Assembly (NCBI GenBank): GCA_021324365.1
Contig: JAJPJE010000048.1
Location: 1-64,000, forward strand
Direction: 5' to 3'
DNA from: Terriglobia bacterium
GTDB lineage: Bacteria > Acidobacteriota > Terriglobia > Terriglobales > Acidobacteriaceae
DNA length: 64,000 nt
Positions 53,919 through 61,487 of the stretch are shown in pieces. A program made the translations under genes and the position numbers. Each line of letters opens with the position of its first letter. The stretch's first letter is position 1. The notes under the pieces are model-generated. The model saw nothing but the letters and a program-made list of their open reading frames with translations, searched no databases and was not told the DNA's origin.

Positions 53919-54464
53919 TCACGCGAGTTCTACATCCGCCATGGCGACTTCCACCAACACCGAACGCATGATGAGGTCAATCGAGATAACGACGCGAAAC
54001 GAATCCTCTTTTTTTCGCTCGAGAATCCCTTCCAAGCCGCGCAGCGGACCGCCTTTGATTCGCACCCTGCGCCCAACCTTCAGATACGGATGGGGTTCGG
54101 CGTGCAAGCTCGCCGACAAGCCGCAACGAAGAGTCTCAATTTCTTGTTCAGGAAGCGCAGCGGGCTGTCCTTGAAAGGACACCAGGTTCGCCACCCCGGG
54201 GATTTCCAGTACCTGCAGGCGATCTTTCAGGGGCAGATGCACGAAGATGTATCCCGGGAACAATGGCAGATCCACTCTTGCCACCCGGTCTTTCCATCGG
54301 TGCTGTGCCTTGTATAACGGCAAAAAACTCTGCAAGCCTTTGCCGGAAAGTTGCTCGGCAACTTTCTTCTCGTGGCGTGACTTCGTTCGAGCCGCGTACC
54401 ACCGCGGCTCCAAATAGTTGCCGGGAATTTCGGGGACTATGATGCCATTTGTGGATGGTGTCAT
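53919..54464 (-). CDS. UpxY/RfaH-type NusG paralog (transcription antiterminator)
   Basis: 181 residues. NGN domain: PRWYAARTKSRHEKKVAEQLSGKGLQSFLPLYKAQHRWKDR, LPLFPGYIFVHLPLKDRLQVLEIPGV. C-terminal KOW domain: LKVGRRVRIKGGPLRGLEGILERKKEDSFRVVISIDLI. Specialised NusG paralogs of this type usually sit at the start of capsule or EPS operons and let RNA polymerase read through long operons. Here it stands alone: downstream on its strand nothing is encoded for 220 bp and then the convergent gene begins. It may act in trans on the long EPS operon at 19-30 kb. Confidence 0.9.
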   Translation of the reverse strand: MTPSTNGIIVPEIPGNYLEPRWYAARTKSRHEKKVAEQLSGKGLQSFLPLYKAQHRWKDRVARVDLPLFPGYIFVHLPLKDRLQVLEIPGVANLVSFQGQPAALPEQEIETLRCGLSASLHAEPHPYLKVGRRVRIKGGPLRGLEGILERKKEDSFRVVISIDLIMRSVLVEVAMADVELA

Positions 54465-54585
54465 GGCCGCAAAGGGTCAAATGCTGGCTTACTCAAAAGG
54501 ACCCTGATTCTACCATGATCAATACCGCGCTCCGACGATACAAAGGCGACCTGTAACTCAGATCGTCACCACGTCCGCAGCTTCG

Positions 54586-56739
54586 CTATGCGTAGATTGC
54601 CGCGATTTCGTAATCCTGAACGCTCGGAATCGTGAATTCAATTGCGCTTCCTGTTCTTTTGAACGGAATATCCATTTCCGATCGTAGTAATTGCACGCGC
54701 ATGAGCTTCGTATTCGCTGGTACTTCGAATGTCACCCGCTGCTTGCCGATAGGATAAAACTCCCGTACCCACCCTTTATGGGTATTCGGATTCGTGTAGT
54801 TCAGCAGATGCAACGCGAACCCTGGTTCCGTTTTCCAGGCAAAGGCCTCGACTAATCCATCACCCTCGACTGTGACTGGCTGGTCTGCGTGCGAAACCCA
54901 GCGGATCGTATTCCGCAGCAACCGGCTCAGGTCCGTATGCCCGGAGATCCACATCGTTCGCTCGATGTCGCAGGGAAAGAACGCCAATCGGCTCTTTCCT
55001 TTTTCTTGTAGCACGACGGCGGGTTGATCCGTGTGAGGCGTTGGCGGATACGCTAACTCCGGCGGATAGGCGACGAATCCTGGCACCACGGTCATTACTG
55101 GTTTGTCTACCGGAGCCAAAGGCACGCGATGCTCCGCGCCCGGCAACCAGTTCGTATCCGTAAATCCAGCCAGGATCTGGTGCCCTCGCTCGATGCGCGC
55201 GTAATAGCCGTTACCAACCGTACCGATAATGTCTCCCGCTCTGTGAATCCCAAATACTTCGGCTAGTCCGTAGTTCTCTCTGCGGCGATTGTTCTCGTCA
55301 TACATGCTGGTTTCGAATGTCGCCAGCAACGAGCCGCCGGCACTTACGTACGCTCGCAACTGCTCGCACTGCGCGTCGCTCAGTAACGCCACATTTGGCA
55401 GGATCAGCGCCGTGTACCGCTTCAGTGCCTCCGGATCAAGCCGGTCCTCATGGACGAAGTCGAACAGGAACCTTCCTTCGAGCAGCGCGTAATACATTCC
55501 GTTCAGGAACTGCTGCATGGTGGCGCCGGGCGGCGCCTTATAAAAATGATGCGAGCGTTGGCCCATTACGACGGCGATTTTGGCAATCGTGTTCTTGTTG
55601 ATGAAGTGAGCGTCGTGTTTCGCGGTCCAATCGAAATACTCGCGACTCGGCTTCAACCAGCGCCGGTCTTCTCCCATGCCGTTTTCGGCGCCAATGAAGT
55701 GGTAGTAGGGAACCATCCCGCTTGCAATGGTCTGGTTAAACCACATCTGCGCTTCCTGCGGCGACTTCGCTGCATTCCGCCACCTTACCGGACCCGTCGA
55801 CCAGACGCCGGTAATGTTGGTCGACATCTTGCCGTTCTGCACTGCCTGACAAACCCTGCCCTGCAGCGCAGCCAACCAGATTGGCGCTTCTTCGCCGCCG
55901 CGACCCTGGTTATCGCCCTGGAACCACTCGCAAATCCTGCCGAGGCGATCCAGGTTCACACTCGCCCGCGCACCCCCACCCGAATTGGCGAAGAAGATAT
56001 TGGAAGGCTTCTTCTCTTTCGCGATCGTGTCATACATCTTCCACAGATACTCCACCCGATCGTTGAACTTGTCCCAGTACGCCGGCGTACCTGAAGGTGG
56101 GAGTTCCCTGCAGTTCGCGCAATAGCAGACCGGCAAGGATCCCAGGGGCGGCCAACCATTCGTATAAATCGCATCGATGTCATAGAGCGAGTTTACCTCG
56201 CGCATGATTGCGGGAATGTAATCTGTCATATAGGCGGAAAACATGCACGTCCAGAACAGTCGTGGCTCTTCCCTGCTGGGTTTGGGATTGCCCTGCGCGT
56301 CGCGCTCGAACCACTCCGGATGAGCCGCCAACGCGTCGTCCCAGTTAAGGTCCGGACTCATTCGCGCCACCACCCTGAGCCCACGCTTCTTTGCCTCGGC
56401 ACAGCACTCGCCAAAGAAGTCTCGATTTCCGAGATACTTCCCTTTTCGATGAAACGGAACTTTCGTCTGATAGAACGCGAGAATTCCAGTGACACTCACA
56501 AAGACAGCGCCCACTTTCGCACTCGCCCAGTAGTCCGCCCACTCCTGCACGTTCATGGCGACTGGGTCGTGCTCGGTCATATTCAACTGGCCCACGCGGC
56601 GGATCCGCTTTTGCCAACCCATTTCATCGCTATTCGCTTGAGACGATTGCTCGATACTTACGGCTTCGGCTGCTCGCATCAGTCGTGCAGCAAATGGAAG
56701 ACTGCCCGCGGCTTTCAACAACGTTCGGCGATTGATCAT
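54586..56739 (-). CDS. Tat-exported putative glycoside hydrolase
   Basis: 717 residues. Twin-arginine signal (MINRRTLLKAAGSLPFAARLMRAAEA). A TIM-barrel-like N-terminal half with VGAVFVSVTGILAFYQTKVPFHRKG, AKKRGLRVVARMSPDLNWDDALAAHPEWF and YDIDAIYTNGWPP resembles hypothetical glycosyl hydrolase families near GH29/GH42 (GHL6-like). The middle (EALKRYTALILPNVALLSDAQCEQLRAYVSAGGSLLATFETS) resembles the beta-galactosidase trimerisation domain, and a beta-rich C-terminus follows. The substrate is unknown. Not clearly part of the EPS operon; about 90 bp separate it from the efflux operon, so independent transcription is likely. Confidence 0.75.
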   Translation of the reverse strand: MINRRTLLKAAGSLPFAARLMRAAEAVSIEQSSQANSDEMGWQKRIRRVGQLNMTEHDPVAMNVQEWADYWASAKVGAVFVSVTGILAFYQTKVPFHRKGKYLGNRDFFGECCAEAKKRGLRVVARMSPDLNWDDALAAHPEWFERDAQGNPKPSREEPRLFWTCMFSAYMTDYIPAIMREVNSLYDIDAIYTNGWPPLGSLPVCYCANCRELPPSGTPAYWDKFNDRVEYLWKMYDTIAKEKKPSNIFFANSGGGARASVNLDRLGRICEWFQGDNQGRGGEEAPIWLAALQGRVCQAVQNGKMSTNITGVWSTGPVRWRNAAKSPQEAQMWFNQTIASGMVPYYHFIGAENGMGEDRRWLKPSREYFDWTAKHDAHFINKNTIAKIAVVMGQRSHHFYKAPPGATMQQFLNGMYYALLEGRFLFDFVHEDRLDPEALKRYTALILPNVALLSDAQCEQLRAYVSAGGSLLATFETSMYDENNRRRENYGLAEVFGIHRAGDIIGTVGNGYYARIERGHQILAGFTDTNWLPGAEHRVPLAPVDKPVMTVVPGFVAYPPELAYPPTPHTDQPAVVLQEKGKSRLAFFPCDIERTMWISGHTDLSRLLRNTIRWVSHADQPVTVEGDGLVEAFAWKTEPGFALHLLNYTNPNTHKGWVREFYPIGKQRVTFEVPANTKLMRVQLLRSEMDIPFKRTGSAIEFTIPSVQDYEIAAIYA

Positions 56740-56828
56740 GCTGGAGGATCCGTCAGTTTGAGAAGAAACGATTTAGTCGTGGCAAGATGATACATGAGCG
56801 TCACGATCTCGCCCACCGGTGCGCCTTC

Positions 56829-58337
56829 TTAGTGCTGCATTTTGTAATCAGCCGATGGCGCCTTCTGCGAAACCTGAGAAGGTGTTGGTAATTGAGAGAG
56901 ATCCCATCCACCGCCAAGCGCTTCGATCAGGCTGACGGCGGAGACCATCTGCTCGATCTGCAGTGTCACCAGCGTCTGTTCGTCGGAAAAGACGGTGTTC
57001 TGCGCGGTGAGTACATTCAGGTACGGATCGATGCCGGTCTGATATCGAGCGGTTGAAAGATTCAGATACTCTTGGGCGGATGTGAGAGCTTCGCGTTCGC
57101 GCTGAATTTGCTGTGAATAGATTCTTACGGCCGCAAGATAGTCTTCCACCTGCTCGAAAGCGACGAGCACGGTTTGACGGTACAGAGCCAGATGGCTGTT
57201 GTATGTCGCGGTGTACTGATGCAGTTCAGCTCGATATAACCCGCCATTGAAGACAGTCTGCGAAATCGAGGGGCCGATTGACCAGAATCGACTGGGCCAG
57301 GTGAACCAATTTGCGAAGGTTGAACTCTGAAATCCGCCGGCGGCCGACAACGTGACATTCGGGAAAAAGGCACCGTATCCGATACCAATGATGGCATTAT
57401 CCTGTGCCAGCGTGCGCTCCGCTGCAGCGACATCAGGTCGTCGCTGCAGCAATTGCCCTGGTACGCCGACAGGGATAGGAGGCGGAGCCGTAAGCAGCGG
57501 CTTCACCGGCATCTTGAAATCGCTCGGGATTTTTCCAAGCAGCACAGCAATGGCGTGCTCATATTGTGCGCGAGCAACCCCAACGCTGATCGCTGCCGAC
57601 TGCGCACTCTGCAACGTAGTCTTTGCCTCAACGACAGAGATGTAGTCATCGATGCCAGTCTCGTAAAGTGCCTGGGTCAGTGAGAGCGTCTTTTCGTCGG
57701 CAGCGACCAGATTGTTCAAGACTTCCTGCAGCGCGTCCTGGCCGCGGATCTCGAAAAAATACTGCGCTAGTGCTGCCTGTTCTATGAGTTTCTCCTGTTC
57801 GAGATCGGCGGCACTGACCTGCGCTCCGTATTGGTATTCACGCACGAGATTGCGAATCTTTCCGAAAAAGTCGGGCACCCACGCTACATCCAGAGGTGCT
57901 GTCATCGATGTGAACGTTCTTCCGGTATTTGCCTGCGTCGAATTCGTCAGTGAACCGGACGACTTGGTTCGCGTCCAGGCAGGGTTTGCCGTCACTGTGG
58001 GCCAGTACTGCGCGTGAGCCTCCGCCACCAGGGCACGAGCAGCCATCAAGTTCTGAAAGTACTCTTTGATGTTCTGATTATTGATGTTGAGTTCTTCTTC
58101 GAGCGCATTCAGTTCCGGATCCTTGAATATCTCCCACCACTTGCCCTTTAGCATTGCTTCCTGCGGAGTCGCTACCTTCCAACCCTCGGTGTCCTGAAAG
58201 TTCACGGACGACTCCTTGTAATTTGGCGCGGCAACGGTCGGCGGCGCGGGCGGATGGTATTTGGGCCCCATGTTGCAGCCACAAAGCACCAATAATGCAG
58301 CGCCGATCAGATGGCGAATTCTCACTTGGTGTCGCAT
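56829..58337 (-). CDS. RND efflux outer-membrane lipoprotein (NodT/OprM family)
   Basis: 502 residues. Lipoprotein signal (LIGAALLVLCGCNMGPKYHPP, Cys in LCGC). Two outer-membrane-efflux repeats: LNALEEELNINNQNIKEYFQNLMAARALVAEAHAQYWP and VPGQLLQRRPDVAAAERTLAQDNAIIGIGYGAFFPNVTLSA, where LLQRRPDVAAAE is the family hallmark. It would form the TolC-like exit duct for the two permeases encoded just upstream (12 bp gap). Confidence 0.93.
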   Translation of the reverse strand: MRHQVRIRHLIGAALLVLCGCNMGPKYHPPAPPTVAAPNYKESSVNFQDTEGWKVATPQEAMLKGKWWEIFKDPELNALEEELNINNQNIKEYFQNLMAARALVAEAHAQYWPTVTANPAWTRTKSSGSLTNSTQANTGRTFTSMTAPLDVAWVPDFFGKIRNLVREYQYGAQVSAADLEQEKLIEQAALAQYFFEIRGQDALQEVLNNLVAADEKTLSLTQALYETGIDDYISVVEAKTTLQSAQSAAISVGVARAQYEHAIAVLLGKIPSDFKMPVKPLLTAPPPIPVGVPGQLLQRRPDVAAAERTLAQDNAIIGIGYGAFFPNVTLSAAGGFQSSTFANWFTWPSRFWSIGPSISQTVFNGGLYRAELHQYTATYNSHLALYRQTVLVAFEQVEDYLAAVRIYSQQIQREREALTSAQEYLNLSTARYQTGIDPYLNVLTAQNTVFSDEQTLVTLQIEQMVSAVSLIEALGGGWDLSQLPTPSQVSQKAPSADYKMQH

Positions 58338-58349
58338 ACATTCATCTTC

Positions 58350-61300
58350 CTAAACTGCAGGCGCCTCCGATTGCGGATTAAAGGTGTCACGCTCTTTTCC
58401 AAGTATCCTCAGGCGCAGACGGTCCAGCGCCAAATACACGACTGGAGTTGAATACAGCGTGATGAGTTGGCTGAGCAGCAGGCCGCCGACGATCGTAATT
58501 CCGAGCGGACGGCGCAGTTCCGATCCTGTGCCGGTACCGAGGGCGAGCGGTAACGCTCCAAACATCGCAGCCATGGTCGTCATTAGAATCGGCCTAAAAC
58601 GCAGCATACATGCTTCGAAGATCGCGTCCGATGTGCTTTTCCCTTCCGTCCGTTCAGCCATCAGCGCAAAGTCGATCATCATAATGGCATTCTTCTTCAC
58701 GATTCCGATCAGCAAGACGATGCCAATGATTGAAATGACATTCAGATCCATGTGAAACAACATGAGCGCAAGCATCGCGCCGACACTGGCTGACGGCAGC
58801 GTAGAAATAATCGTGATCGGGTGTACCAGGCTTTCGTACAGGATTCCCAGCACGATATAGACAGCCAGTAGCGCGGTTGCAATCAGAATGGGCTCGGTCG
58901 AGAGTGACTGCTGGTACGCCTGGAGTGTGCCCGAGAAGAAGCCGCGGACTGTCGGCGGAAGCCCGAGTCGCTCCTCCATCTGCTGGACGGCGTGGGCTGC
59001 ATCGCTCATCGATAACCCTGGGGCGAGGTTGAAAGAAACGGTGACCGACGGGAAGAGCCCGGTATGGTTGACCTGCAGCGGTGTCGTCCCGGTCTGGTGC
59101 GTGGTCACCGTCGCGAGGGGAGCCATAACGTTCGTGCTTACCAAGCCGGTCCCCAATCCCGGGCCAGTTGATTTCACATAGATTTCCTTCAGCCCCTCGG
59201 GTGATTGCCAGTACTCCGGCGCGACTTCCAGCACAACATAGTATTGATTCAGTTCCGTGTAGATGACCGACACTTGCGATTGGCCAAACGCGCTGTACAA
59301 GAGTGAATCGAGGGATTGCGAGGTCTGGCCCAGGCGCGCGGCGGTGTTCCGGTCGTATTTCACCAGCTCCCGCAAGCCGCCATTCTGTTGGTCGGAATTG
59401 ACCTCCTGCAGTCCGGGCAGTTTGCGCATATTCTGAAAGAGAATTAGGCCCCAGTGCGCCAAGTCCTCCACGTTGTCAGACTGTATCGTGTACTGATACA
59501 ACGCATTGCTCATTCTTCCGCCAATGCGCAGGTCCTGCACCGGCTGAAAGAACACGGACGCGATCGGCAGCCGGGCAATCTTGGGCCGAATGCGGTTGAT
59601 GACCTCCATGGCGTTGACTTTGCGCTCGTCCAGGGGCTTCAACGCAATGTAGATGAAGCCGCCGTTGGTCGATCCACGCCCGCCTGTGTAGGCGTTCACA
59701 TGCGCGACCGCGGGATCAGCCTTAATGATCTGCACCATCTGCAGGATCGAGAAATTGGTGAAAGTGAACGAGGCGTCCTGCGGCCCTTGAACTCCGCCAA
59801 CAATCGCACCAGTATCCTGTTGCGGGAAGAAGCCTTTGGGGATGACGACCATCACCACGACGTTCAGAGCAATCGTCAGCGCCAAAAGGATCAGCATGAG
59901 CGCTGGGTTCTCCAACACCCACGTTAAGGAATGCCGATAGACCGAGAGCATGCCGTTGAAAAACTTCTCGCTCATTCGATAAAAGCGATTGTGCTGTTCT
60001 TCCCTGACCCGCTGTTTCAAAAAGTGAGCGCACATGGTCGGCGTGGTGGTTAAGGAAATCACCATGGAAACCAGTATTGCCGCGGAAAGTGTAACCGCGA
60101 ATTCGCGGAAGAGCCGACCGACGATGCCGCCCATCATTAAAATGGGGATGAATACCGCGATCAATGAAATGCTGATGGAAAACACGGTGAAGCCAATTTC
60201 TTGCGCTCCCTTCAATGCCGCTTCAAACGGGCCCATCCCTGCTTCCAAGTGTCGCGTGATGTTTTCCATCACGACAATCGCATCATCAACGACGAACCCC
60301 GTGGAAATCGTGAGAGCCATCAGCGATAAGTTATCGAGACTGAATCCAAACAAGTACATCGCCGCGAAGGTCCCGATCAGCGAAACGGGAACGGCAACCG
60401 TGGGAATGATGGTTGCTCGCGGGCTGCGCAAAAAGATGAACACCACCAGGACCACGAGGCAAATAGAAATGATGAGCGTGCGTTCTACATCATTCACAGA
60501 AGCTCGGATGGTTGTCGTACGATCGAGAACGATGGTGAAGTTGATGCCCTGGGGCATATCCGCACGGAGCGACGGCAATGCGTCTCGGATCCGTTGCACC
60601 GTGCCGATAATGTTCGCGCCGGGCTGCCGAAAGATGATGACCGTAATCGATCGTCGTCCATCCGAATAACCGGCGGTCCGCAGGTCCTGAGTTGAATCAA
60701 CTACCGTGGCAACATCCGACAGCCGAACTGCCGTGCCATTGTGATAGCCCACGACCAGTGGCCTGTAGTCCTTGGCGGTTGCAATCTGGTCGTTCGTGAT
60801 GATGTCTTCTGTGACCTGATCGTTGGCCAGTTGCCCGCGGGGTTGATGTGAATTCTGAGTACTGAGCAGGGATCGAATGCTGGGGAGTGTAATTCCGTAG
60901 CTCTGCAGCTTTTTCGGCATCAGTTCTACGCGAACCGCCGGCGTTGCGCCTCCGGCAACAATCACCTGCCCGACCCCGTCAATTTGAGAGAGTTTCTGTT
61001 CGAGAATCGTTGACGCGAGGTCGTAAACCTTGGGGACGTCATATTTATCCGAAGTGAGGCTTAGGATCATGATTGGCGCATCGGCAGGGTTGACCTTGCG
61101 ATAAGTAGGGTTTTGCGGAAGATTGGCAGGCAGATAAGTACGCGCAGCATTAATGGCAGCCTGAACGTCGCGCGCTGCGCCATCGATGTCGCGGCTAAGG
61201 TCGAACTGCAAGCTGATCGAAGTATTCCCGAGCGAACTCGAGGACGTCATTTCCGATACGCCGGCGATGTGCCCGAATTGGCGTTCCAGCGGAGTCGCAA

Positions 61301-61487
61301 CTGAAGAAGCCATGATCTCGGCGCTCGCGCCGGGCAAGCCAGCGTTCACAGAAATGCTTGGAAAATCCACCTGCGGAAGGGGTGCGACCGGCAATACGGT
61401 AAACGCGATTGCGCCCGCGATCGCTACCGCGATCGTAAGAAGCGTGGTTGCTACCGGGCGGTGGATGAATGGCGTCGAGATGCTCAC
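58350..61487 (-). CDS. RND multidrug efflux permease (MdtC-like)
   Basis: 1045 residues, full length for the HAE1/MdtBC group. Twelve membrane helices in two halves; starts MSISTPFIHRPVATTLLTIAVAIAGAIAFTVLPVAPLPQVDFP. GFVVDDAIVVMENITRHLE holds the proton-relay Asp pair in helix 4, and KKNAIMMIDFALMAER the helix-10 Lys region. TEDIITNDQIATAKDYRPLVV and FRQPGANIIGTVQRIRDALP are MdtB/C-type porter motifs. It overlaps the next permease gene by 4 bp (ATGA), so a heteromeric MdtBC-type pump is likely. Drives proton-coupled export of small amphiphiles such as bile salts or antibiotics in known members. Confidence 0.95.
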   Translation of the reverse strand: MSISTPFIHRPVATTLLTIAVAIAGAIAFTVLPVAPLPQVDFPSISVNAGLPGASAEIMASSVATPLERQFGHIAGVSEMTSSSSLGNTSISLQFDLSRDIDGAARDVQAAINAARTYLPANLPQNPTYRKVNPADAPIMILSLTSDKYDVPKVYDLASTILEQKLSQIDGVGQVIVAGGATPAVRVELMPKKLQSYGITLPSIRSLLSTQNSHQPRGQLANDQVTEDIITNDQIATAKDYRPLVVGYHNGTAVRLSDVATVVDSTQDLRTAGYSDGRRSITVIIFRQPGANIIGTVQRIRDALPSLRADMPQGINFTIVLDRTTTIRASVNDVERTLIISICLVVLVVFIFLRSPRATIIPTVAVPVSLIGTFAAMYLFGFSLDNLSLMALTISTGFVVDDAIVVMENITRHLEAGMGPFEAALKGAQEIGFTVFSISISLIAVFIPILMMGGIVGRLFREFAVTLSAAILVSMVISLTTTPTMCAHFLKQRVREEQHNRFYRMSEKFFNGMLSVYRHSLTWVLENPALMLILLALTIALNVVVMVVIPKGFFPQQDTGAIVGGVQGPQDASFTFTNFSILQMVQIIKADPAVAHVNAYTGGRGSTNGGFIYIALKPLDERKVNAMEVINRIRPKIARLPIASVFFQPVQDLRIGGRMSNALYQYTIQSDNVEDLAHWGLILFQNMRKLPGLQEVNSDQQNGGLRELVKYDRNTAARLGQTSQSLDSLLYSAFGQSQVSVIYTELNQYYVVLEVAPEYWQSPEGLKEIYVKSTGPGLGTGLVSTNVMAPLATVTTHQTGTTPLQVNHTGLFPSVTVSFNLAPGLSMSDAAHAVQQMEERLGLPPTVRGFFSGTLQAYQQSLSTEPILIATALLAVYIVLGILYESLVHPITIISTLPSASVGAMLALMLFHMDLNVISIIGIVLLIGIVKKNAIMMIDFALMAERTEGKSTSDAIFEACMLRFRPILMTTMAAMFGALPLALGTGTGSELRRPLGITIVGGLLLSQLITLYSTPVVYLALDRLRLRILGKERDTFNPQSEAPAV

